A stretch of DNA of 64,000 nt from Gnetum montanum (taxonomy: Eukaryota > Streptophyta > Gnetopsida > Gnetales > Gnetaceae). The notes under the pieces were generated by a model. That model ran no database searches and was not told the origin of the DNA. It saw nothing but the letters and a program-made list of their open reading frames with translations. Below, in pieces: positions 54,880 to 64,000 of this stretch (within the stretch, counting starts at the first letter, position 1; every line of letters starts with the position of its first letter). A program made the position numbers and the translations under genes. The DNA lies in NCBI GenBank assembly GCA_015680685.1, contig MNCI01006166.1, positions 332,490 through 396,489 of the forward strand. The letters are read 5' to 3'.

Positions 54880-57685
54880 ATGGGATAAGATTTGTCCTTT
54901 AAGTATGACCCTAAACCAACTAATCCTAGTGTAGTTTGTGTCAATAACTATTATGGTGTATTAGCCCATGACATAAAGCATGTTCTTCCCACTCAACTTT
55001 ATAATTTAATTAGTTTCTTGAAATATCATAGGATTTTCCATCCTCTAAGACCATATCATGTCCATCATGCTATCAAAAAAGTTCATCCATATTTTATTTT
55101 TCTTTAAGAAGTTAAGATTTAGGATTTTGATTTTCAAGTAGCTTGTTCTTACATTGTGCTAGGGTTTCTCCATTTTACCCCAAATCATTTTGAGGGTCAT
55201 GGTGATTATGCTATTTTGGTACATCCTAAGTGGAATGCTCAAGTTATTGATTATGGTGTTGGTTATTTAGGTATTTTAATTTGGATTATTGTTTCTTTGA
55301 AGGAAAAATTAACTAGTATTTTATCCATTTAGGTGCCTAATAATATGATGTTGATAGGGATGGTTTGGAAACATATCTTGCATGAGCTACTAAGAACTTC
55401 TTTTATTATGATAGGGGATTTCAATTTGATCTCCTGTAATACAAACAAAATTGGTGGTTGACTAGCTCCCACTAAATCTTAAGTTAATCTTATTTGGTAG
55501 CATATCAATTGTAGATTCCATCTTGCTAATCCTATTAAGAATAGGATTAATATTCCCAATGATCAATGGTTCATCTAAAGCAATTTAAGATCATGCTCTA
55601 CTAGAATTTTATCTATACTAGATAAAGGTCTTATTTCTTCATTAGCTCTCTTCAAGCCTAATTCTAGAATGAATCCTCCTATACATGCTCTCTCTTAGTT
55701 CACTTTATTTGATCACACTTTTATTATTTGTTATTTAATAATCAACTACAAACAAGCAGTCCAACATTCTGTAAAATTCTTTATTTTTAATATTTTTTTC
55801 TCAGTAATAATGCCTATTGCAAATAGATTGGATTTGGTGGTGGAATGATGCCTTTGTTAGAACTACTAAGTTATGCAGACATTTGGAAAAAAATTTCAAA
55901 GAAAAAAAATTGACAATTAGAGAACAAGTAAAGTTCAATATTGTGAGACTCACAACGCTGCTTACTGAGTCTCCTTCTAATGTTCACATTCAAAAGTATC
56001 TTGACAATGAATGTTGACCCTTAACTATATTAGATTAGCATAAATCCCATGAGGCTCAATTGCAAGCTAGAATCAACTAGATCTGCATAGGAGATAAACT
56101 TATTAAAGGTTTCTTCAAGTATCCCAAGGCTAAGCCTCTTTTAAGAAGAATTGATTTTATTTTGATTAATGAGCAGAGGGTTTTAGATGATAAAAGTATT
56201 TATCACTTCTTCAAATTCTATGAGTAATTATTTACCTTAGAAGAGATGGACATGCAAAAGTTGTAGGAGTTATTGCAGAAATTTCTTTTTTATAAAATTG
56301 ATGTGACACCTACTTTCCTTAGAGGACCTCACTCAAGCTATGTTATCTATGTCAAATGAAAAAGCTCCAAGTATTAATGGTTTTCCAATTGAATTCTATT
56401 GATGTTTTTGGCCTTATATCAAACATGACCTTTATAACATGTATAACAAAGTTGTGAGAAATGGTTCTTTAAGAAAGACTCCTAATAGAGGAATGATTAA
56501 ACTTCTATCTAAAGAAGGATATCCTACTCTATTAAAAAATTAGAGACCCATCACTTTACTTGGAACTAGCTATAAAATTTTTACTCATGAAATGGCTTCT
56601 AAAATCAAGCAACAAATTTGCAATATTATGAATAGGAAGCAAACTAGATTTGTTCTAGGTAGATATATTCTTAATAATGTCTTAACCACTATTTAAGCTT
56701 TTCATGGGTAGAAGAAACAAACTAGTAGTATTTTTTATTAAATTTATAATTTGCTAAAGCTTTTGATTAGATTGAATGTTAGTTTATTTTTAAAACTATT
56801 TAGCATCTGCAACTTGGTCAGTCCTTTTTACATTATGTTTCTCTTCTTCTCAAAGATTCTTCTGCTAGAATTTTAGCCAATGGTAAACTAAGTGTTGAAT
56901 CTCCTTTGAAAATATATGCAAAACAAGGCTGTCATCTTGTCTTATTTTTATTTATTATTACTTCTAGTATTTTGGAGTGCCGTTTGATTTTGCTAATCAA
57001 GTGAATGCCATTTAAAAAGTATTTCTTTCATGATCTTTAGGTCTCATTTGTATTAACCAATTTGCTGATGATACCTTTTGTTGCTAAAAAAGGATCAATA
57101 AAAGATTCAAAATGTCATAAATATCATTTAGGCTTACTGTGATACTTCATGATCCAAAATTAATTAGGATAACTCTCAAGCCATTAGACCATCATGCAAG
57201 CCTCTTAAGATTAACAATTTGAAGTTTCCTTAGAAATGGATTAAGCCACATGTGATCTTCAAACTTCTTGGTATGCCTATTGCAATTATACCAAAAATTT
57301 CCTAATTATGGTAGCTTATTATTCAAAAAATTCAGCAAAAATTTCCTAATTATGGTAGCTTATTATTCAGAAAGTTCAGCAAAAAGTTCAAATTAGGTTT
57401 CATTGGAGCTTGTTTCTAGTAGAAGGATTATTGTGGCTAAGTACATTTTTCCTTCCACACATGTTTATTATTCTTCTTTTATTAGTCTAAAAAAAAGTGT
57501 CTTCAAAAACATAGAAGATATTATTAGAAACTATATTTGAAAAAATTCCAATTCTACTCATGGCTTTACTTGGGTTCAATAGAGATTTGTTGTTTATTTA
57601 AAGATAATTGTTATCTTGAAGTTAGTGGATTGCATAATCAAGCTTTAACTTTGTTTGCTAAATCAATTATTGGAGCTATGGAAGG
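54880..57685 (+). pseudogene. LINE ORF2 (endonuclease and reverse transcriptase)
   Basis: Endonuclease relic: FIMIGDFNLISCNTNKIGG (55404-55460; conserved GDFN), then SILDKGL and TLFDHTFII (SDH motif, about 55700-55725). Reverse transcriptase: KAPSINGFPIEFY (56360-56395; KAPGPDGFP.EFY), GMIKLLSKEGYPTLLKN, RPITLLGTSYKIFTHEMASK (56548-56610), QTRFVLGRYILNNVLT and QFADDTF (57060-57080, the catalytic FADD box). The C-terminal VSGLHNQALTLFAKSI (57625-57670) matches plant LINE tails. Frameshifts and stops throughout; the Asp pair survives. Confidence 0.85.
57293..57380 (+). repeat. 44-bp tandem duplication in the LINE
   Basis: AAAAATTTCCTAATTATGGT and its downstream sequence at 57293-57336 repeat at 57337-57380 with only a few differences; a third unit begins (AAAAAGTTC). 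Confidence 0.9.
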
Positions 57686-58520
57686 TGATGAGTGCTGAGG
57701 TAGCCCTGTGTCCATATGAATCACAAGCGTTCACGCATGATTCAGTCAAATTCCATAAACTTTGTAGTTTCTGGTGCACTAGTCTTCTAGAAGGTGAATC
57801 TTTGCCTTAAGGTCAATCATTGTCTTAACAATTATGCTTGTGACATACACTGGTATGGTTAAGTATAATTGAGGCATCTAATTTTTATCATTTTATATTT
57901 TCTGATTTGGTGTTCAAAGGGAGATAAAAGTAATTAGATTAACTAATTTAAATCAACTAGTTACCTAGTGTCTAACTAGTCCTAACATAAGCATCTAGTC
58001 CCACTTTCCGCACACATCCTGAACCCATGTATTGCCTACCAAGTTACCAAGCACTATGCTATTGGGCATACTAAACAACAATGCTACTGGGATTACCAAG
58101 AAAATACATGTTATGCTTGAAGTGGTCGTACTTATGTGTTTAATCTATCTTGCTTAATTTCATCATTAACTTAATTACTAGAAAATATTTAATAAATAAT
58201 TAAAAACATTAAATGCATAAATATAATATTTAATCTATCCAAAGTGCTGCAAGGTTTATCAGAAAGCTCATCTTTGTTGCCACACACACTATCATGCTCA
58301 GGTACAACAATGCTCAAATAAAGATTTGTACACTTAATGACTCCTGTTGTAGGCACTTGGGAGAAAAATTCTAACTTCAAATGAACAAACTACAAGAGCT
58401 TCATTGCTGCTAAAATCTCAATTACCATAAATGCAGCTGGTAGGCACATATTTATAGTTGAATGCAAACATTGTGTCGATGGGGCCTTGTCAATGTAGCC
58501 AACAAAGCTACGACTCATCA
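57686..58520 (-). repeat. 3' LTR of element H
   Basis: 835 bp, TGATGAG to CTCATCA. On the minus strand U3 reads GGCTACATTGACAAGGCC, CCATCGACACAATG, then CTATAAATA (TATA 58456-58449). The inner part (AAGGTTTATC, CTTTGTTGCC) is shared with L's LTR. Confidence 0.88.
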
Positions 58521-58532
58521 TACCCCCATGAC
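58521..58532 (-). other. Polypurine tract (element H)
   Basis: Minus strand GTCATGGGGGTA abutting the 3' LTR; identical to that of element A. Confidence 0.85.
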
Positions 58533-58739
58533 TAAATGAAAACTCATCCTTGAGTTTTTTACAAAATTAGGAAGGTATGGGATTATTGACTAACCTTTCA
58601 CAAATAAAAAAAACTAACTTGATAAAAAATGAAGTTCCCGAGTGTACAGATCTACACATTACAAAAATGACAATGCTCATACCACAAAATTGAACACCAT
58701 AACATAACTCTTCAAAATTGGACAGCACGTTCCTTGATG

Positions 58740-61608
58740 GCGTGAAGTTTGGTGTAGAAGACCGAAGAATCCCAAGTGGTGGTGGCTCCTAAGGTTCTCA
58801 GAGACCTTCATTAGATTCATGCATGGGTGGCAATTGAGGCAACTATGGTTTTCTTGCTACTACTACAACTTCTGGTGGGAGGTAGAAAGCATTCAATAGT
58901 GCTTTCATTTTCTCCTTCTTACTTCTAGGATTGTGCACCATCCATGCAGCTTCATTGATGTGGATTGGAACAAGCACATCCTAGGGACATGGGATTGCTA
59001 GAAATAGCTCCTTTGCATTGATAAACCAAGTAGCAAATTATTTGTGTTCAATGTCAAATGCTTTGACTATATCCTTCAGCTCCTTGTAATCATTCATCCT
59101 TTTGGCTAGGTTCTCAACAGTTGATTGTTGATCTATGTATTATGCTCTGAGAACTTTGAGTTTAGCATTTGTAGTCTCAAGCTTCTACTTGGCATCTTTA
59201 TGATGCTTGAACTCTACCTCATATAACAAATATGAGCTAGCCACTTGTTTCTCCAACTCTAACCATAGTCATCTAGTAATCAGCATAGCCAAGTTCACGT
59301 AATGGAGATTGGCCAACTCCATATACTCTGTCATTTCTTCTATTTACAACTCCTTTAAGTGAATTTTTTCTTTGTTGTAGGTGTCAATCCCATCAACATT
59401 GGGCTGACAAAATTCTTTTCCTTGTTGGAGTTACTAGAGGACTTCATTTATTTTTTCCTTCACCATCTAGATGTGTTTCTCATTAACTTCCTTTTGTAGG
59501 CCAACCTGGTCTCTATAGTAATTTTTGGTTTTTTCAAACTTTAAAGTTTTATCCTTCTAAGAAATAATTTCGATGGTAAACTTTTGGTGCAAGGCATGAA
59601 CCTCCTCCATTGATAGATTTTGATTTTCTATGACCAATCTCCTTAACTCAATGTTCACCCTAGAAAGCTTCTCTTGCTATTGATGAATAAATTCTTACAT
59701 TTTTTCCTTTTGAGCATCAACATTATGTAGGTAATCATTCTATGTAGTTAGAGTCTCATTCTCCTAGTGCATATGAGCTAAGTCCTTCTAAATTGAATAC
59801 ATATTTTCTTTTGCTATGAATTGGTTGAAGATGGCCATTACTACTTCCTCCTCAGCCTTCCTAAATCATTCTTGGAGATGTTGGAAAGCTTCATCTTTAG
59901 TTGTTGTTGGGCTAAGGATTGCAAGATCAACAAGGCAAGCACATAATTCAACAACCTTCATGACCAAGCATTGATTTTGTGCTTGAGCTATTTTGAGTTG
60001 TTCCTCTAAGATGATGCATTTGCCCCTTGTGTCAAGAAACTTTAACTATGTTGTGCTGATGTTTCCGAAAAATCAAAGATATCTGGAATTGATTACCTGG
60101 TCCCCACTAGTCAATCTAGTAATTTTTCATGCTAAGCTACATTCAACTTTCCATTAATCGTGCCTATGGATGTTTGCACATCTCAAAGTGTAGATACATC
60201 AAGTATAGACATCACAAGTGCATTTAGTGCTTTAGCAACCACTTCAGTTATCGTCTCTTACCCTTGGTGTTGCATTACTAGGACAATTACCCCTTCACCA
60301 TCCTCCAAATGCATCGAGAAGGTGGTGACATTCCCAGAGATTTTTAGGAATAAATGGTATTGAGATAATGACATTGTTACCTCTAAAGCATTGGGATATA
60401 ACCTCGCAGGCAACTGTGTTCATTAAGCAAAGAAAATAGGTCCATCCCTTTCCATCTAGCCAATTGTTTGAGCCACCTCATTAAGGTGACTCATTATTGG
60501 TCTATACACAAATGGATCCATGCCACTCATCCCTGCACGCTGCTCTTGCTCACTCAAGAGCTACTCTTAAATTTTTTGTAAGTGCTTAATGGTTACATAG
60601 GCTTCTAGCATTGTTTCTTGAGTAGGTAGTGGTGGTGGCAACTACTCCTCTTCTTGAGTTATCATTGACATCTTTTCTTTCAGAATTTTGGACCATGAGG
60701 CCAAAGGAGCATGCCTAATTGTATCGTTGGAATAGTGGACAATCCCTATCCTTTTGCAGAGTTTCAAATGAGCCATGGAAAGGGTAAGGTTTTAGTTCCA
60801 CATTTTTTTCTTTGAAACACTTTTTAATCTTCAAGTAGATGAATTGTGGAAGGTTCATAGGAAATTTTCTACTTAGAGTGGCATATGCTAGGGTGGAGAA
60901 GGTGGTCACCTTGCTAGGCCTCACCATTAGATTGAGGTGATAGGATGCAATTTTAAAATTGATGCGCTCCGCCAATGTGAGCACACTATACTCCTTACAG
61001 TCAACCTTGCAGCACCACTAAGTCCACTCCTTCTTAGCCTTAGGATCACCTTTCGTTGATAGCTCCACCAACTATGTTCTAATGTCAAGCAACCCTAGTG
61101 CCTATGTAATAGCTTTGGTCAAGTAAGATACTTGAATATCCTTGATCTTTACTATGGACCCTAATCTTTGATTGTTTCAAAAGGGATATGTCTCTCCCAT
61201 GTACCATTCCTCACTAGATGTGATGATTGGCCACATGGGAGAGGTTTGCAGTTGTGTTTTAACTTTTATTGGAGCTTTCTCTAGGAATGGCCCAAAGTTC
61301 ATTTCTTGGAGAACTAATCGTTGAATCTCTTGGGACTTGATGATGTCAAGGCAGTCTTGAGTCAAAGTGACTTCAAGCCTTAGCGTGGATCTAGGCACTT
61401 CTCCTTGCTATGATTGCTTAGTGGGCACTTCTTCTTCTGGAATTTGTTGAACAAATTCCACTTAAAGCTCCTCCTAAAGAGGTCTTGTTGCATGGGTTAC
61501 CTCCAATAGTTCTTGGGCTTGTTCTTGTTGGCCCCTTCCAACTTTAGGCTGCTTCTCCCTTAGTTAAGATTGTTCTCCTTCTTGCGAGTGTTTTGATTTT
61601 AGTGCCAT
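58740..61608 (-). pseudogene. ORF2 extra protein (element H)
   Basis: ATG at 61608 (MALKSKHSQEGEQS). The N-terminal domain sits in two clean pieces. The first (61398-61177) has LVLQEMNFGPFLEKAPIKVK and SSEEWYMGETYPF. The second (60984-60715) has LTLAERINFKIASYHLNLMV, TTFSTLAYATLSRKFPMNLP and VELKPYPFHGSFE. These align with the same blocks in E (GELTLEERIYFKIGTYHI, KLALPF), supporting one PF20167-like domain. The middle block follows around 60300, then a long coiled-coil-like tail to about 58740. About 950 codons; single stops only in many stretches, so decay is moderate. Function unknown. Confidence 0.78.
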
Positions 61609-63640
61609 ATGTAATCACAATGAAACCATGGGATAGCAATTGTTATGTAACTTAAGGCAATTGGGATACCTTTATCTTTTAAGGATAGTTACACATGGCT
61701 AAGTTGTGATTATGGCTAATTTAATTACTCCAATTATTATTTTATTTATATTTTATTGTTAATAATTCATCCCAGAGGTTGTTGAAAGGGTTAACTTTTG
61801 AAAAAAAAATTAATGTTTGTATATTGTTAAGGTTATTAACCCTTTGGGGGAGTTAGTAATTTTTTAAAAAAAATTTCATTGAAAACCCTAAGGTTTGTAG
61901 CCCCCACAATAAAGAGCTTACCTTTGGTAAGTACAAGGTCAAAGAATGAAGTGATTTGGACAAATGGTTGGGAAGTTAAGGGCTCTAGAAGGTTTTGGGC
62001 TCTGCAAAATTGCAACAACTCCCTATGTGTTATGAGGAAAATGACAAAAATTTCCAAGTGCATGGTAGTATATATAGTATTTTTTCAATGTGTTAATGAG
62101 GCCTCATCGATGTGGTCAACTATGTCAATGAGACCTCATCAATGCAGCTATTAAGCATCATAGACGATTGTTGACTTTAGTCAAACTTGCAAAATATAAG
62201 AGTTTTTGAATTAAATTGGGATCAAATGAAAGCTCAAACAGCCAAGAATAGTATGAAAACATGAGAAGAGGATGTTGGGGCTTATAAATATGAAATAAAT
62301 AGAGAAAAAATGATTTAGGGAATGAATGAAATAAAAGGTTAAGGAGCACTGAGTGGAAAAAATAATGGAATATGTGAAAGATAGGATTGTGGCAATGTCA
62401 AAGGTAAGGAACCTTAACTAATCAAACCAAGAGCTATGCAAGTGGGTCCTTCCCATAGTAGGCTCATGCCCTTGTTTCCCTTGCATAACCTTAGCTAAGA
62501 AGTCCATGGGCCTCACAGTCAATTAATGATCATCAAAAGTTAAGTACCAACCAAAAAGAATCTATCTAAGAATTCAAACACATCATACCAAGACATAGAG
62601 CATAACATAGAACCCGATAGTGAGGTGAGTTATGGCAGCATGTATGCATGACAAAGAAGGTGGAATGGAATTCCAAATTAAGGTCATACGAAGTCCCTTG
62701 TGGAATTTGTGTTTAAAAATGACCTAAGAAGATCCATCCTTAGTCCAGACCAAAATCATCCACTTTCAATGACTTTGCATCACCACCATAAGACCGATCT
62801 ACCCACGTGAGACACAAGAGTACTTCCACAAGACAACCACCATTCCATAAAGAGAAGAAAAAAGAGAAGTAGGAATTGAGAGAGGGCCTTAGTTAGAGGG
62901 AACTTTCAAGCATGGGTGCATGCCTTTCTAGTCTCATAACTAGTGCTTTTCCAAGGGGTGTGCTTTGAATTCCCATCATTTTTTTTATGGGAACCATACC
63001 ATGCAAAGACTTATTTGCCTTCCTATTAGTGGTTGAAATGGAATGATAAAATGTCCATGAAAAAAACTCAAGCACTCAAGCAAGTAGAAGAGTACAAATA
63101 GTATTAAGTCCCCCTGAAGTCACATCCTTTACAAACCTTTGAATTCTTCCTAATTTTGAAACTACCAAGGTCATCGATTGATTAAAAGTTTCTTTAATGG
63201 AAGGGACCTCAAATTCTTAGAACAAGGAAAACCATAGAGTTTATCGAATAGGCGGATGATGTGGACTCATTGCCTGTTCCATGAAAAATAAACCATGTCA
63301 AAGTCATCAAACATCAAAATTCAAAAATATAAACTAGACATCGACAATCACAACATTAAGCACAAACCATCATTAGTAAACAGTAACAATGACACTGTCT
63401 TATTATAATAAAGCAATTTTATTAGCAAAAATGAGGAAATATAACACTTGAACGAAAAAAAACAAAGTAAAATATATAAGAAATGTAAAATAATCAAGAA
63501 AGGTTCAAAGGTATTAACAATGGTGTAAAATTAGAAAAATAAAAAAATCAAAAAAAATTGTAAAATAAATAACTTGTAAAATCAAAAACATGGAAAAAAA
63601 GTAGAAAAACTAAGAATCTATATGGATTGTTAGCACAGAT
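61609..63640 (-). other. Pre-ORF2 spacer (element H)
   Basis: Non-coding. Contains the promoter candidate (62165-62065) and blocks conserved with E's spacer: 62450-62515 (AAGTGGGTCCTTCCCATAGT, CCCTTGCATAACC) and GGGTGCATGCCTTTCTA near 62917. Next to pol (63400-63600) the plus strand is A-rich. Short ORFs here lack support. Confidence 0.6.
62065..62165 (-). promoter_or_regulatory. U3-like internal promoter candidate before ORF2 (element H)
   Basis: Minus strand: GCATTGATGAGGTCTCATTG, ACATCGATGAGGCCTCATTA, ACACATTG, then CTATATATAC (62075-62068). H's LTR U3 has GCTACATTGACAAGGCCCCA and TCGACACAATG before its TATA box. The motif appears twice here and the TATA lies about 460 bp before the ORF2 start. 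Activity is inferred. Confidence 0.52.
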
Positions 63641-63644
63641 GGCC

Positions 63645-63658
63645 ATCTCCCCCATGAC
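63645..63658 (-). other. Internal polypurine-tract-like site at end of pol (element H)
   Basis: Minus strand GTCATGGGGGAGAT, sharing AGTCATGGGGG exactly with the 3' polypurine tract at 58521-58533. Confidence 0.52.
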
Positions 63659-64000
63659 TGAGTTGGAAGGAGGAGATCTGAAAAATGGAATGTGGTTGTC
63701 CATCCATTGAGGTGGTAGTTACATTGGCTTATCTAGGTTCGAAGAAAGGTTTTACTTCTTGGATGTTGACCAATTACTTTTTATTTAGGCTTTCAGGTTT
63801 GTAGATTAACATGGCCCTACAGGAAAAGGTTTGATCAATTATATAAGGTCCCTTCCACAATGTTTGGAATTTTTCCTTCTAAGGTACATGTGTGGGGTTC
63901 CAATAGAGGACCTTATCTCCTAGTTGAAGTTTTACCTTTCATATTCTTAGGTCATGACATTGCTTATTAAATGACTTATGCACCTCATCCAAAGATAGGG
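63659..64000 (-). pseudogene. pol: Integrase C-terminus, end of pol (element H)
   Basis: Minus strand from the window edge: VVKLQLGDKVLYWNPTHVPQ, EKFQTLWKGPYIIDQTFSC (GPY/F module) and LVNIQEVKPFFEPR, the usual end of Tat/Athila-type integrase (GDKVLLWN..., KFQTLWEGPY.I, VNVEQVKPFF). One TAG and one TAA interrupt it. The catalytic core lies beyond 64000. This piece fixes the order pol, purine tract, spacer, ORF2 for the family. Confidence 0.85.

Larger units (their letters stand above)
53591..57685 (+). mobile_element. L1-type LINE, decayed
   Basis: Plus-strand non-LTR retrotransposon with two coding regions: an ORF1 with a DUF4283-like pattern, and an ORF2 with AP-type endonuclease and reverse transcriptase. 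It starts inside J's LTR and is cut at 57685 by element H, before any 3' tail is seen. Confidence 0.85.
57686..64000 (-). mobile_element. Element H: 3' half of a Ty3/gypsy element with ORF2
   Basis: Minus-strand element entering at the right edge. Reading leftward: end of pol (integrase C-terminus), internal purine tract, spacer with promoter candidate, ORF2, polypurine tract, 3' LTR. It keeps pol next to the spacer, so it shows the full family order pol-spacer-ORF2-LTR that A, D and E have lost. Inserted in the LINE; the left flank is GAAGG (57681-57685), but the right flank is outside the window. Confidence 0.88.

Noticed and set aside
1-64000. Host protein-coding genes
   Set aside because: No frame longer than about 250 codons exists outside element K's integrase, and every longer frame matches a retroelement domain or an antisense shadow of one.

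Overview
This window looks like intergenic DNA from a large, repeat-rich plant genome. I infer a gymnosperm, most likely a conifer, because the retrotransposons are old, deeply nested, AT-rich and poorly removed, and because a Penelope-like reverse-transcriptase fragment is present (such elements, called Dryads, are described from conifers). I found no host protein gene, tRNA, rRNA or CRISPR array. Nearly every base belongs to a retroelement. Most coding regions are pseudogenes full of stops and frameshifts, so they are annotated as broken retroelement genes.

Layout, left to right. 1-1829: the 5' end of a young minus-strand Ty3/gypsy element (L) with an intact tRNA-Asp primer-binding site, inserted in a Penelope-like fragment (1830-2233). 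2249-4710 and 51118-53590: the two halves of an old minus-strand Ty3/gypsy element (J), split by element B. 4716-51112: element B, a plus-strand element of about 12.8 kb stretched to 46.4 kb by six insertions: A (5579-10275), solo LTR C (12038-12921), D (13577-24672), solo LTR G (26702-27953), E (28091-37316, minus strand) and chromovirus K (38234-44614). Every one is bounded by a 5-bp target-site duplication (four of five bases for A, D and K), and B's gag and pol read continuously once the inserts are skipped. 53591-57685: an L1-type LINE in J's LTR. 57686-64000: the 3' part of a minus-strand element (H) inserted in the LINE and running off the window.

A, B, D, E, H, J and L share one architecture: tRNA-Asp-type primer site, TGATGAG...CTCATCA LTR ends, a gag with a Ser-rich N-terminal region, a Tat/Athila-like pol, and, where the 3' half is seen, a long extra ORF ('ORF2') between pol and the 3' LTR. 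ORF2 has an N-terminal domain resembling the plant-transposon domain annotated as PF20167/Transposase_32, then a conserved middle block and a long coiled-coil-like tail. Three copies (A, D, E) lost most or all of pol yet kept gag and ORF2. The spacer before ORF2 carries a U3-like motif cluster plus TATA box that matches each family's own LTR promoter, and a second purine tract like the 3' polypurine tract sits at the end of pol. Together these suggest a separately transcribed ORF2 and a second plus-strand priming site. K is different: a chromovirus with a tRNA-iMet primer site and a chromodomain.
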